DNA of 64,000 nt, from NCBI GenBank assembly GCA_961205875.1, contig OY540814.1, positions 6,368,993 through 6,432,992 of the forward strand, read 5' to 3'. Source of the stretch: Sialis fuliginosa. Taxonomy: Eukaryota; Arthropoda; Insecta; Megaloptera; Sialidae. The notes beneath the pieces were generated by a model, which was not told the origin of the DNA, did not search any database, and was given only the letters and a program-made list of their open reading frames with translations. Of this stretch, positions 1 through 12,426 are shown in pieces. The translations under genes were made by a program, and so were the position numbers. Within the stretch, counting starts at the first letter, position 1; the number at the start of each line of letters is the position of its first letter.

Positions 1-73
1 ATGTCAAAATGTACGAAATACATTCTTCTTTGACGAAATTAATAAATAGTATCAAAGATCTAGAAAAATCAAG
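1..73 (+). CDS. Unrecognised gene A, partial, internal exon running in from the window edge
   Basis: The frame starting at base 3 is open (begins VKMYEIHSS, ends LEKS plus two bases) and stops at a donor, AG|GTATTA, at 74. The split codon is completed by the first base of the exon at 627. The other two forward frames hit stops before the donor. The true start lies outside the window. The next intron (74-626) is mostly filled by a mobile element. Confidence 0.6.
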
Positions 74-98
74 GTATTAATTTCATACACATTATTAA

Positions 99-595
99 GG
101 GGGAACATACGAGTAGACGGTGAACAAAAATAGGTGAATTTTGAGAATTATTATTTCAAAAATTTATTGTTCGATTTCATTCAGGTTTGTTTTATTCTGA
201 AGTATATATATTGAGGTAGGTATGTTTACAATTTTTTTATGAATATATATATCGACTGAGAGTTCCTAGGATTACTGGCAGTCGGTTGATCTGAAACACA
301 AATTTCAAATTTTTTTTAGTAGTTAATGTATGATGCCCTTCACTACGTAGGATTTAAAAAAAAAAGTTCACGAAATGGCGCCTTTAATGAGAAATACTAT
401 TGGATACATTTCCGAAATAAAATTTGATCTAATAATTATGTTTTAATTAAAAGCTAATTTGCCTGTACTATAAACATACCTCAATATATATACTTTAGAA
501 TAAAATAAACTTGGATGAAATTGAACAATTAGTTTTTGAGATAATAATTCCCAAAATCCACCTATTTTTTCCGCCGTTTACTCATATGTTCGCCA
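99..595. mobile_element. Foldback/MITE element with ~130 bp inverted arms and TTAA flanks
   Basis: The left arm (about 99-228) and the right arm (about 470-595) are long imperfect inverted repeats, sharing for instance TATATATTGAGGTA and AGTAGACGG/AGTAAACGG. Both ends abut TTAA (95-98 and 596-599), the target used by piggyBac-type elements. There is no coding capacity. It sits in an intron of gene A. Confidence 0.7.
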
Positions 596-626
596 TTAAA
601 ATATTATTGAAATTGTGATTTTGCAG

Positions 627-764
627 CTTTAGTACTATTGATAATACATCAGAGGAGAAGTTGAATTTGTCGAATGAGAAAATTAACTTGCAATTGTATT
701 CGTATCATTCTCCGGTGATGAAATGTTCTGATGTTACTTGCAGTAAGGAATCTGAACAATTGAG
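627..764 (+). CDS. Unrecognised gene A, exon 2 in window
   Basis: The acceptor TTGCAG ends at 626 and the donor GTAAAT starts at 765. The frame is open for 138 bases and phase 2 matches both neighbours. The product is polar and Ser/Glu/Lys-rich, with NLSNEKINLQ followed by MKCSDVTC. No domain is recognised. The intron that follows (765-1675) carries two diverged copies of a repeat. Confidence 0.65.
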
Positions 765-969
765 GTAAATACGTGGGCGTTGATAGGGTGTTAGAGCTGA
801 ATTAATTAATTAATTTAAAAAAAGGTATCAATATTGAGTTAAAACACGAATTATTTCACAATAAAATTACTGACTGAGTAATATAAATTCAATGGCGGGG
901 TAAATTTATGATCCTTACCTTCATAGCGAAAGTATACATTTTGTCTGGTTACAACACATAAATCATTTC

Positions 970-1560
970 TACCCTCATCAAAAAAAATAACAACCTTTTT
1001 TTCTTTGAACGCTTGGCGCGAAATAATGGGGTACAATACTTTTTTTGAGTTTATTATTCAAACACTAGAAAGTATCAGCTTCAAAAAAAACCCTGGATCA
1101 TTAAAATTGAATCATTTTTCGCAGAGATACGCTAGTTTAAAAAAATTCAATTTCTTATTGTTTTTCAACACTAAAAAAGATGGAAAAAATATCCTTTAAT
1201 TAAATCAAACATTTGACAGCTGTGAATATGAAGAAGAAAAATCTCAGCTATTTGTAATTTTGGGTTACTATTAACTAAACTTGACAGTAAATAGCGCGGT
1301 CAGAAAAATCGTACGGGGATGAAAAAAACGCATTTTCAAGAGAAAAGGACAAGCTTTCGAAAGCTTTCATTGAATTTCTCGTAAAAAAATGTTTAAAACA
1401 TTTTTACGCTTTCAAAGTTTATAAAAAAATGGCACAGAGCGGTAGGGGATGATAAAAATTATTGAGCTCTTTATTCAAGAACTAAAAAGTACAAGCTTAC
1501 GAATGAGCTTTGGATAATGCAAATCCAATATTTTTTTGAGGAGATATAACTGTTTGAAAA
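970..1560. repeat. Two diverged copies of an unclassified repeat in an intron of gene A
   Basis: The stretch around 1018-1100 (TTTATTATTCAAACACTAGA, then CAGCTTCAAA) resembles 1440-1515 (CTTTATTCAAGAACTAAAAA, then CAAGCTTACGAA). The copies are old. No ends or target duplication could be fixed. Confidence 0.4.
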
Positions 1561-1675
1561 ATTGTAATTTTTTTTTTAAATTATCCTTTAATTATTTGAT
1601 GAGTTTATTATAATAAAATAAATATTATAATGTGTTATGATTGTCATTATAAATATTTAAAAACAATTTTTGCAG

Positions 1676-1887
1676 TAGTATTAACATACAAATAGAGGAA
1701 AAAAGAAGAAAAAACCCAAAACAAAACTTCAAGCCAAAAATCTATGCTTTCCGAGCACCGCCAGATATGAAATATTCTGACATTACGAAGGGGTTTGAAA
1801 AATGCATCCCATTTAATCTTCTCCTGGACCATACGCTTGCTATTATATGGTGTATTATCTGTCATAAGAAATTCTTGAAATCATTAG
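1676..1887 (+). CDS. Unrecognised gene A, exon 3 in window
   Basis: The acceptor TTTTTGCAG ends at 1675 and the donor GTATTTG starts at 1888. A basic stretch (EEKRRKNPKQ) leads into a mixed hydrophobic segment, PFNLLLDHTLAIIWCIICHK, around residues 117-136 of the visible protein. This segment looks like an amphipathic helix bundle rather than a clear membrane span, because charged residues lie close on both sides. The exon ends in phase 1, which fits the next exon. Confidence 0.7.
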
Positions 1888-1995
1888 GTATTTGTGAATT
1901 TTTGTGTAATAAGGGTAAATACACTCAATATTTAAAATTTATCAGTGACTTTGAGTAAAAAGTGAGGAGCGATATTTTATTATGTTTTATTTATA

Positions 1996-2481
1996 CAGGG
2001 TGGATCATTGTAATTTATCCACTTAAATAAGTCAGAACTTTGATGTTATAGGTAAAATATATTTAAAAATGAACCTTAAGGATACTTTTTCAAGGTCAGC
2101 AAAGGTCATTAAATTAACGAGTAGTATACAGTCCAGAATAAAAAAAATAAAAAGTAAATTTCGTATTTCCACGATTTCGTTAAAATTAAATTAATTGTTT
2201 TTATGTTCGAACAAATCATAAGAAATAACTATATTATACGATACTAGTTTTATATTTCTTTATTTAGACTTATTGTTAGTTTACGGTAACATTTTATGTC
2301 CATTTTACAAATATTCAAACGTTTCTGTGTAACAAAAAAAAGAAGCTGTATCAATCCATGGGTCTGAGTTTTATTTAACCTAACTTCTACGTATTCTCGT
2401 CAATCCCTCGACTGTGCATCCAGACACAAGACTGCAAAGTTGTGAGATATTTGAATGGATTGATTAAAATGGCCCACCCTG
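1996..2481. mobile_element. Tc1/mariner-like MITE with CAGGGTGG ends and TA target site
   Basis: It begins CAGGGTGG and ends CCACCCTG, each flanked by TA (1994-1995 and 2482-2483). It is 486 bp with no intact gene. Its interior from about 2130 to 2440 is related to the interspersed repeat at 23.3-23.8 and 49.2-49.8 kb, with about 100 bp of extra sequence, so one element either contains or captured the other. It lies in an intron of gene A. Confidence 0.7.
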
Positions 2482-2626
2482 TATACATATGTAGTTTTAA
2501 TACTTTTTTTGTAAATATAAACAATACAGTTCTTCCGGAAGATAATTGCCACCAGTACATAATTTGTATAAATATTTTTAATAAATTGAGTTCATTATCA
2601 ATTAGATATAATTCAATTGCAATCAG

Positions 2627-3088
2627 CATTGAACTTTTTGATGGATATAAGAAACAAGAATGGAAAGCACACGAAAGACGTTGCACTATGCATTACAATG
2701 ATTGAAGATTTGCTAATATCAAAATACGCGAGCACGGATCAACACGAGGAGAAAGGCGACGCTCGTGAACTAATAAAACCGAAAAACAATGCTAGTGTTT
2801 CAACGAACAACACGTGTAAAACATACGACAACAACAGTGTATTATCTAGTTACGTGTCGAACAAAAGCAAGAACGGCAGTACGATGAATAATGTGAGAAA
2901 AGCGCAGTTTTCGGTCAATTATACGGAACTGAGAAAGATGAATGTTCACGAGTTGTATAAGCCGAGGCATTTGATAAGCGAATCAGATTTTTCAGATAAT
3001 AGGTATACAGAGAATGATGCGATGTCTAGTAAAAATGAAGCTATGTCTGAGTACAGCCAAGTGAAGACTTTTAGTGAAGTTAGTTTGA
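2627..3088 (+). CDS. Unrecognised gene A, exon 4 in window
   Basis: The acceptor AATCAG ends at 2626 and the donor GTAAGT starts at 3089. The exon adds 154 codons. The first part is helical (LNFLMDIRNKNGKHTKDVAL, then MIEDLLISKYA). The rest is polar and probably disordered (Ser/Asn/Lys-rich, several SNKS/SSKNEAMS stretches). Such a long non-repetitive open frame, with splice phases that fit on both sides, is the best evidence that the gene is real. I do not recognise the family. Confidence 0.75.
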
Positions 3089-3131
3089 GTAAGTAGGTAG
3101 AATTTTCATGTTTTCAAAATGTAAGTAGAAG

Positions 3132-3514
3132 CAGGGCTTCGAACCGGAACTGAACCGAAAACCGGAAAAACCGTTATTTTTTGCCGGAATGAAAACCCGA
3201 ACCGAACCGAAATAAAAATATCGGTTTTTTCGGTTCAGTACATGTTAAAATACGCGTTAACATGATCTTATTTCCCACTTTAATTGTCGTTCGGGCTATT
3301 ATACAAGTACCATAAAATGTTCTGAAAATTATGATAGAAAATAAATTTTTAATACCTATAAATAATTTTTTTTTTAAATTAATCACTCTGAGCTGATCCG
3401 AAAACCGAAAAAACCGGAAAGACCGTTATTTTTTTCGGAACGAAAACCGGAACCGAACCGAAATATATTTTTTTACTCGAACTGGAACGAAAAAAATAAC
3501 GGTTCGAAGCCCTG
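3132..3514. mobile_element. hAT-type MITE with perfect 8-bp target duplication
   Basis: The ends are exact 15-bp inverted repeats, CAGGGCTTCGAACCG and its complement. The flanking duplication AGTAGAAG is perfect (3124-3131 and 3515-3522). The interior is rich in AACCGAAC/CCGGAA motifs on both sides. It is 383 bp and non-coding, in the last visible intron of gene A. A related but less complete element lies at 58.7-59.3 kb. Confidence 0.9.
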
Positions 3515-3739
3515 AGTAGAAGTGAGGGGTACTTACCGCCTTGGAGAATTTATAGTTACAGATTTAAGCGGTGGCACTTAACAAAACAGAGAGCGTCACC
3601 GTATCGACCTTGAAAATTTGTTATATGTGATTTAATACGAGTGGATTATAGCACCGCCGAAACGGTACGGCGGGCGTTTAAAAAAACGCTTTGCTGGTGT
3701 GTAAGAACGACGGCCGTCGTGACCTCGAAGATTTGTGTT

Positions 3740-4290
3740 ATTGAATTCAATATAAAAAAAAAACAGCCAAGTGCGTGTTGGGCACGCACATGATAGGTTT
3801 CCGTAGTCATTACGATTTATAAACAAGAGTTATTTCAATTTTTTTTTATAAACTATTCTAGCTACAGTGTTCGTTATAATTTTCATTGAAAGTACTAACT
3901 AAAAGCTACATTCTGGATTTTTTTTTAGATTTTTTGCATCGGTAGTTTAGAAGTAGAAGGGGGGAGGGGACTCTCTGATCACGATTTTGAACGCAAATAT
4001 ATCATGACTGAAGGGTTAAAATCAAAATGTCATATAACATTTTTTATTGCATTTTAGGAGACCTATCAAATGACACCCCACTCAATGGGGTAAGTGAAAA
4101 AAATGTGAGTTTACTTTTCAGTTTATGGAAAGGGGGTCCAAAATTTTTTTTTTCAAATATCTTATCATTTCTGTTTTTGTGTTATCAGTCTTCGTCCGTA
4201 TACGAAATTTCATCTTAATCGGTTTAAATTTTTTGAGGACGAACATGGCGAAACTATAAGGTTTCCTAGTTTTCTACGGAAACCTAAAAA
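3740..4290 (-). repeat. Interspersed repeat, 'gtttcgccatgttcgtcc' family
   Basis: On the minus strand this reads AACCTTATAGTTTCGCC, GACGAACATGG region, ACCGATTAAGATGAAATTT and GGTCTCCTAAAATGCA. The same order recurs on the plus strand at 61.9-62.6 kb. It resembles the untranslated tail of a widespread insect repeat; its class is unknown. Confidence 0.6.
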
Positions 4291-4765
4291 CGGTGTCCGT
4301 CCAATGCTGTAAATATGTTCATTTGGATTTTATGCAAATGATACAGTAACGGTTTCCGTTTTTGTTAAGTTCCAGCGCTTTAAGAATGTACGGGCAGTAC
4401 AATCGGAGACAAAAGTAGCTTAATTTTAAATTTTATAAATATCTGCGTTAGGTTAGGTACTGTAGCACGAGAACTACCTTAAGGCCTATAAAATAGTTTA
4501 AATATGGTATCTCCTAAAATTTTATTTTGGGTGATAGATATAATGGTCACCTTTGTGTTCTTTTTCAAAAATTATAATTTTGTTTTCTTCCATAAAACAA
4601 TAAATACGATGATATAACATTTTCAAAGACGTGCATATTTAAACACTTCTAATTTGCTATATCTGAATGTTATCAGAGGATTTTTCTTTTTCTTTTCTTG
4701 TATGTAGCTTTAGAGTCACTGACAATGAGACTTAAATCTGGTATTGATTGATTGTAATTTTTTAG

Positions 4766-4962
4766 GATATCCTCACAGCAATGTCATGAATTTTTTAAGA
4801 CTTTGGCGAACAGATCAAATCGAGAAAATACAAATGGAGTTGAAAAGACTTCATAATATCGAAGAGTACATACATAACGTAAATAACAAACAGGAGTTTA
4901 AACCTTATATAGATGAGGAAGTTGCAGCAAAATTAGAAGATTTGATTGTACATAAAACATGA
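4766..4962 (+). CDS. Unrecognised gene A, last exon with TGA stop
   Basis: The acceptor ATTTTTTAG ends at 4765. The exon reads RYPHSNVMNFLRLW and then a heptad-like helix (TDQIEKIQMELKRLHNIEEY), a likely short coiled coil, and ends LEDLIVHKT with TGA at 4960-4962. From base 3 the joined frame is 1080 nt, 359 residues plus stop. No canonical AATAAA lies in the first few hundred bases after the stop; the first candidates come near 5.89-5.93 kb, beyond an inserted repeat. The mixed helical and disordered layout would fit a cytoskeletal, centrosomal or nuclear scaffold, but that is only a guess. Confidence 0.72.
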
Positions 4963-5137
4963 ACATGTTCATTTATTTATCATTTATTTTCTGTACTGTT
5001 TTTGATCTTATAATAAGAACATTTTGTATTTTTTGTTGAAAAATATATGTGATAGGTATATAGTATATAGGTGCAAAAAAACAGTAATTATCATTTTTAC
5101 AGTGTCTATATTTACGATTCATGAAAGAGTCATATAT
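4963..5137. other. 3' flank of gene A
   Basis: AT-rich sequence after the stop codon. It has no canonical AATAAA; ATAATAAG near 5010 is the closest. Nothing else is recognised. Confidence 0.4.
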
Positions 5138-5560
5138 ACCGGGTGTTTTTTTAAAACACTTTCTAGTTGATTATTTCTTAAATAACGAATTTTCAGAGAA
5201 AATGTTTCATACAAAAGTTTCATGGTTTCGAGGGGGCTCAATACTGACAATATGGGTTGACCTTGAAAAGGTCACGTTAATGGATTTTCAGGTTTAACTT
5301 TTATTTTTCAAATCTAAACCTATACTTTTTGTTGCAGATTCGTAATTTACGAGAAAAAATAAGCAACTTTTAACTGAAACATTTTTTCTGAAATTTTTGA
5401 ATCCATAAATAACTTCCCTATGTTGTCTAGTTAAACAGTGAATTTTTTGAAATTTTTTATTAATCGTTAAATAGCAATATTCCTTTTTACAGCTGATCGG
5501 GACATAAAGCGACATTTTTCAAAAATTACATTTTAGTCATGAGATTTTCGACGACCATCA
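5138..5560. mobile_element. One-sided copy of a foldback element related to 53.15-53.94 kb
   Basis: It starts near TATACCGGGTG. Internal stretches such as GCAGATTCGTAATTTACGAG followed by AAAAAATAAGCAACTTTT are shared with the arm of the foldback element at 53.15-53.94 kb. A right-hand end is not clear. Confidence 0.5.
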
Positions 5561-7200
5561 CTCAAAAACTATTAACTATAGAGATATGAACTGTATTACT
5601 TTTTATAGGAAATTTCATTCTCTATCAAATGGATCCTGTTCAGTTTTGCTCTAGCTCACATCGTTTTCGCTGCATCGATGATTTAAACATAAGCGGCGGT
5701 CAAGTTTTTTTTTTTTTTGTGTATTTCCCGGGGGCCCACAACCTTGCAAATTTAATATTTTTTTAAGGACATCATTAGCCATCGATCGGCACTAAAATTA
5801 TCCAGCTGAATATTTATTCCATTTGAATATCTAATTTGATTGGACTATATTGTACATTTTTTTATTGCCTACCTTTGAATGTATGTAAATGCATTTAATA
5901 AAAAAAAACTTAATTTAGTAATGAAATATGAATAAATGTTTTAGATTAGACGAAATATCATCGTTCAACGGTTTTTAAAGTTCAAATTATAATTTTATAG
6001 TATTGTATGTAAATTTATATTTTCAAAAATGGATACATATAATAAATATTTTTTTGTGTAATAAATAGGTAAGTATGTAAAACAGTTATTTTACTAATGT
6101 GTCAAAAATAAATTGTAATTTTAATATGCACGATATAAAAATAGTATATGAAATAACGCATTGATGCATAATGCATTTTAATGTGTCATAAAATGATAAT
6201 TTAAAGAATTTTGCGAACTATAGGTTGTTGACAATGAATAGGTAAGATAATTAACAGTTTTGAAAACACTAATATATATTACGTAATAATAAAATAATTA
6301 CACACATTTTTAACTGTACTTGATATTTAGTTTTGTTTTAGGCTATGCTAACCTAAACAAATCAATCATTAATGAAGCAAATAAGGAAATAATACAATTT
6401 ATTTTTATAATGAAAATATACCTATATTGTAGTATTAATACATGTATTTAAAATCTTGATAATTTTTGAACAATAGATGTATATACATAGTCCAAGTAAA
6501 TTAGATATTTTAGAAGAATAAAATGATAAAATTTTGATACTTTGTCCACGAACTTTTAGTAGGGTTTGGAATAAGAGCCCGAAATGTTCCACCTAATTCG
6601 AGGATGAAACATCCTCTTTCACGTGAAAAACAACTCCCGTTGTAAAATTTATTCCAGTTTTTCTCATTTTTCATCCGAATCACTGTTCGGAGAAAAAAAT
6701 ATTACAGGAATTAAAGATTTTACATAAAATTCTACGTAAAAAATGTCATGTGCACTATTCGGTTAATCCCCAGCCTACTCTCATTATCGTTGCTCAAAGT
6801 GAAGGGTAGTTTTGGGAACGCAGCGAAAAATCGGCATAACATGAGATTTCACCATAAATATTTCCAAAACGTCTGATTTTACGTAAAAAATGATTGTGAT
6901 AAAAATTATAGAACTTAATCTTCTCTATGAGATCCATGCACCACGAATTTTTTTCAAACGTTTTTCATTTATTTTTTTGCTCTTTTTCACAAACGAACAT
7001 TCTCTATTTTGAGCTCTTTTCCATACAACCCATTGAGTACAGCTTTTAACGAGATTTAGTGGTTTACCCTTGTAAGTCTATTTCATTAAGTCTTGTACAT
7101 TTTTATTGATTTTATGTTGGTTTCTTGGATTAATTCCTCTTCGGTTGACGAATTTAGACAACCTCCTCTATGGTAGTTGAAATACATGGTTAAGCATAGT
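5561..7200. other. Intergenic, no gene seen
   Basis: AT-rich and broken by stops in all frames. Old unclassified repeat-like text lies at about 6540-7060 (two ACGTAAAAAATG segments). No element ends were found. Confidence 0.4.
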
Positions 7201-7204
7201 AGCA

Positions 7205-7375
7205 AACTTTTCGGGCTGTTGTCCACGTTGTCGTATTCTTAAACTTGACGTTTCGATTCTCATGTCGGAGTCTTCTTCAGAATCACTTCATGAGAGTCGA
7301 AACGTCAAGTTTAAGAATACGATAACGTGGACAACAGCCCGAAAAGTTAGCTACTATGGACAACGGCCAAGAAAG
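7205..7375. mobile_element. Penelope-like hairpin repeat, copy 1 (hammerhead-like core)
   Basis: Two inverted arms of about 54 bases (about 7209-7262 and 7288-7343; GGGCTGTTGTCCACGTTGTC and complement) surround a short centre. On the minus strand it reads CTGAAGA, a hairpin, then GAAACGTCAAG. The right flank continues GGACAACGGCCAAGAAAGCC, which matches the left flank of the copy at 20.6 kb in reverse orientation. The open frame across this stretch is a by-product of the hairpin, not a gene. Confidence 0.6.
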
Positions 7376-9555
7376 CCTACAGAAGAAAATATGGTTAAGC
7401 TGCGCAAAACAATTTTAAAACAACCGCATCATTTCCATCAACTCACTTGGCAGTTCTGGGTTAAAATTTTGTTGATGGAAGGTAGACATTGTGCCTCTGT
7501 AGTGAAAATAAATGATAAAATGTTGTTCGTTTTCATTCTAACCCCATTTTGTAGTGCCTATCTGTCAAGATTTAGTTTGATAAAATACTCAATAGGAATG
7601 TTGTTGACAAACTACAGATGTCGATGACATAAAATGGTGGCATGTTTCTATTGGACAACTAACTTATGAAACGAACTAATTCTTGGTGGATTTAAATATA
7701 TTTTGTATTAACACAATGTGTAAAATTTGGTTCACAAAAGTGAAGATAGAGATATAACCTAACCTAACTTACTCCTTTTCACACTGGTGTTTAAATAAAG
7801 ACAAGCATAGACCCAATATACACTCTCTCTCTTTCTTGTGAAGACTCGATTTTCGAATCAGATGCACAGTCTATTCTCTGCTTTATATACATGCTTCGCC
7901 TTACGTAATCATAATAATATAACCAAAAAATGAATACCGGCTTTACAAACTACAAGTTATGTCGGTCGGTCACCAAATAAGTAAAATAAGAAGGTAATAA
8001 AATATGTATCTGTGCAATATATCTCTGCATTTTGAACATTATTAGCTACTATTAATGGGAAAATACAATTTACAAATTACATTAAAACATTTCGTTCACA
8101 AAATAATTAAAACTGGACTCCAGTGGGCACCGCGAAAGGCAAAACTAGTGGGCTCACAAGTTCACGGTTTATTTCTTTATAGATATCCAAATCTGTTCGT
8201 TTATTAATTGTTTTATTTTTTGCATGGACAGTTATGGTCGATTTCATAATAAAAGTAAAACATGTTTACAACTTACATGTTGAGGTGTTATGTCAACAAC
8301 CCAAAATAAACATTATATATATTTATATAATGTATAGAAGAACATAATATATAATATTGTGTATTTATTTATAACATTAAAAAACGTTTGAAGTTCATGT
8401 TCAGATTTGTCATAGTTGTTAGTTCATGTTACTTGAATTATAATCTTTATGTATAAGAATTTATGTACATAAAATTATACCTACATAAGAAATGTACTTT
8501 TTTTGATTCTTATTGGGGCTTCTTATGAGATTAGGTTTATAAATGAAAGTCTTGTCAAAGCTGAAGACGGTCTCCTTTTGTATACGTAACCGAGACTGAA
8601 GAATATCTTGGTTTTGTACGAATTTTCATTTTTATTTCCATTTTCTGAAAGAAATGGAAATATTGTAATATCGTCCAAAAATTGTGTCTGTGATAAAAGT
8701 AGATTCTGATTATATTAACTTTATAAAGTAAATAAGAGTTGTTTTCCGCATGGCGGCTGTCTGTGTATATAATTTTTTTCGTTCACGATAATTACTATAA
8801 AAATGTACCTACTAACTTTTATTTTATTTTTATTCTGCATTACTGCATTTTACCTCTGACAAAAAAAAACTATTTAAATAATTAAAACAGTGGAAAATAG
8901 CAGTATTCTGTTTCTGCTACAGAGTACAAAGGCAGTAAAACACATCTTACTGATTTTAAATTTCCAGAAATAAAAGACAGTAAGTTACTCAATTTAAGCA
9001 TTTTGATGAATTGATAACTAAAATTACATTCAAACGACTTATAATGAAGTCATGTAACTTATCATTGTTCGCTAAATAAATTTCATGAAAAAAAAATTAA
9101 TTCAGTTTAAAAAAATCAAAAACTTCGAGTTCAGTTTTCTTCGCTTTTATTTTTTACATTTTACTGCCCTTTATCTAATCACGGTAGTATATGTTACATC
9201 GATTGGTTTTTAACATGTCAGTGTTTTTTTCCTTCGACATCTATTATTTTGAAAATATCAATCAATTTCACTTAATATTTTCTTCACAAATAATTAAAAT
9301 CGGTTGCTTCAGTGTCAGAATAACGAAATACAAGTTGTGCGATTTTTTATGAATCGTAATCAGGTCGTTTTAGTTTTATTTTATGTAGAAATTTGTCTTT
9401 CAAAATGAATTACGACAACAGAAACTAGAGTATTCGTATATGTTAGTATTCAGTATATAGACCAAACCCAGAAATAAAAAATTCATTAATGTAATAATTT
9501 ATGTAACATAACGTATACTTAACTAAACAAACATACATGAAATATAATGCATTTA
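7376..9555. other. Intergenic, no gene seen
   Basis: AT-rich. TAACCTAACCTAACTTA at about 7756-7772 is a short TTAGG-type run. No convincing exon, RNA gene or element boundary was found. Confidence 0.4.
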
Positions 9556-9559
9556 ATGG

Positions 9560-9817
9560 TTATTTAGTATTTCCTAGATATAATCTAAATAAGTAAAGTG
9601 GTCTTTTCAGTGATATAATACCTATATGAAAATGTCCAGTAGCCAGTTTATATTTCCTGCAGAAATATTTTAAATTGGCGATAAGATGATCTTTATAGAC
9701 ACCATCTAAACACGATTCGACCATGTCATCCTTGATATTATTTAGGTGTGATTTGACATTTTTAGGTCCGTAAAGATCACATGCCAAGTGTACGGGAAGT
9801 AGTAAAATGTCCTTCAT
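9560..9817 (-). CDS. Orphan open frame, 85 residues, possible exon
   Basis: The peptide starts MKDILLLPVHLACDLYG and has balanced composition (ESCLDGVYKDHLIANLKYF) with few low-complexity runs, unusual for random frames in this AT-rich DNA. A stop codon directly precedes the ATG. A donor-like ATAG|GTATTA occurs after codon GHFHI, so a coding exon could end there. I found no partner exon, promoter or homologous family. It may be a relic or chance. Confidence 0.22.
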   Translation of the reverse strand: MKDILLLPVHLACDLYGPKNVKSHLNNIKDDMVESCLDGVYKDHLIANLKYFCRKYKLATGHFHIGIISLKRPLYLFRLYLGNTK

Positions 9818-9829
9818 TTATGTTTTTGA

Positions 9830-12425
9830 TATAGTTTCTTCATGTTTAGATACATATCTTATTCAATATGCGTTTTAGATATAATTCGTGAAAATTATAT
9901 CAGTGATTGGTACCTATTGTTTACTTATACTTTGATGCAAAAAATCATAAATACTTTAGTTTTGGACTGATGAGATGTCTCAAGAATGGTTCAAAATTAT
10001 TTACATTGGACGATTTTTTAATCTAAAAAATACATTTTTATGGAAATTTATATTTCGAAGAATTTATGTAGATTTTTGATCATATATTTTAAGGTCGAAT
10101 AATTCTTATAGGCGTGTCGTGAAGATATAATATTTACAACTACGTATGTAAGCTTTTGTGGGATATATCTTATATAATTATATCATATATGTCAAATATG
10201 AAATATAGATATCATTGTACAGGTGTATGGAAATCAGGTTTCAGCTTCTTTAATGAGGAATGAAAATACATAGATTATATCTTATTTATTTACACATCTG
10301 ATACATTTATTCAGTAGTATTGAAATAGTATCGATTTTGTGTAGTGATATGGGTCGTTCAGAGCAGTCTAGCATATCAATGTTTTGATTTTCAATTTATT
10401 AGTAAATAAATAATGTTAATACTTGATGATTATTTTTCTAATTTGTAGATAACAAAACCTTTCATATAAGTATTCGTATTAGGACATCATGCTGGCTGAG
10501 ACGAAACTTTTTTCTGTCTCATCTCAAGAGAACGAGACATCTTTTAAATAATTCAAGATGAATATGTAATTCAAGAACTTCTAGGTTCGCCGAAGACTAG
10601 AAAATAAAAAATGTTTATTTATTTTTAAAACGTTTTCGACGCGTGAACCTAAATCTAGTCTCGTTTGAAATTGTTATCGAAAGTATTTATTAGTTTTTTA
10701 AATATAATTTTTTCCCAATGAATATTTTAAATTTAAATCAAACGATGCCAACATGTAGTGGTGCGTTACCTTATGGGCAAACATGGTAATTACCTACATC
10801 CCCCACTGATCCTTTATTAACCCATTACTGTTATGAGAAATAATTAATTTTGTTTTGATTTTAAAACTTGCATTTATGCTCAAATATCTTATAAACGGGT
10901 TTTCTCACGAGAAAAATTAATAGGACAAATATTAAAGAGCAGAATTCTCTATCAGATGTGTAAATCTGTCATCTTGTAAAATTATTTTTTAATGAATTTT
11001 GCTCACTACAAGTAGAATGACATAGGTATATGACAATTTAAGAAAAGTAACGGTTTTCGTCCAATTTTTTTATCGTTATGTATAATTAACCATTTGTAAA
11101 GTTAAGTAATGGTTCTTTTAGAATAATTTATGAATATATAGAGAAGGAAAGAGAGAAAAATTGTGCTTCTATCAAAAAGTGCAGAGATGTCGAAATATCG
11201 CTCTTAACGTCCGGACTACTATCCATACGGTCAAACACCATACCTAAATTTTTAAATAGCAATATAAACAATTTAATACAATAAAAAATTAAGCAAACTT
11301 ACCTTAACATAAATAATCAAAACTGAAAAATTTCATTAAATTACTCTCAATGATATATCAGTACTCCAAACACTGACATGTCAACTGACGTAGTTAGTCA
11401 GAGGTGTAAGTTTAAATACATATTAATTTTGTGTTTATAAAATTTAAAATAGAGCAGCAAAAAGAGGTGTCCATATTACCCTCCTATTCCATATACCGAC
11501 TTTACTCTACGTATAAGAATGTTCAATGTAAAATTCAATCTTCTGTGAAATACTGCTCTTCATTATGTTTCATATTTTAATACTAACCTTGAAATACCAA
11601 CATACAAATATAATTGCTGAATCATGGGTAGTAATATAAATACATACATTTGTAATTTTTTTTAATCCTGAAGATGGGATCGTACTTTTATTTTATTATA
11701 GAAGCTATTTATAGGAATGGAAAAAATAGTTTTCAATTCAAAGTTGATAATCTTTTAGCATTATATATAATAATTATTACATTGTAGATATAAAATAGTT
11801 TGGGACTGAAAAAATCCGCTTAACAAATTCAAGTTGAAATGTCTTTGTTTAAAATACTTTTATAGTCAAGCAGGAAATTTTTTATTGAATCCTTTTGACA
11901 ATTCATCGTTTCAAACAAATTGTGTAAATGTAGGTATAAGGTATAATTATTTGTATTTTGAATTTCAAGACTTAAAATATTTTAACATAACATACCTTCA
12001 TTAGGTTTTTTTAATATCAAAAAAGTATTCGACAGTAAAAATGACACATTCTAGCGAATTATTATTAAGTGTGGTTACTTTGAAAAATTACTTATTGACA
12101 ATGTTACTGTCAGCTTTCACTTTTGCTCAAGAGTTATTCTATTGACGGTCAAGTGTAAAATGTTGTTGACCTGGAAGATACAAAAAGTGAACATGTTGCA
12201 ACATGTGTACTTTACGCATTTTTGTATTTTAAATGGATCTGCCACTCATCGTTGTTGAAAATTGATTTAGTTTTAGTGACGTAACAACTCTACAGAGTCG
12301 GCGTAAACAACAACGTAAATTATAAGTAATGAATAAAAAATTAAACAAATTGAATAATTTTAATGAAATATAATATCGAATTAATTTAAAAAGGCATCAA
12401 ATTGTTATTTCATGTAACAGTTAAT
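9830..12425. other. Intergenic, no gene seen
   Basis: AT-rich. GAGGTGTCCATATTACCC near 11464 resembles ends of the GGTATTATGGGCACC family found at 37.7-38.5 kb. No genes. Confidence 0.35.
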
Positions 12426-12426
12426 C

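Noticed and set aside
7262-7627. 121-codon plus-strand frame near the hairpin element
   Set aside because: It begins inside the palindrome and the downstream part matches no recognised protein. It may be residual element sequence but cannot be supported as a gene.
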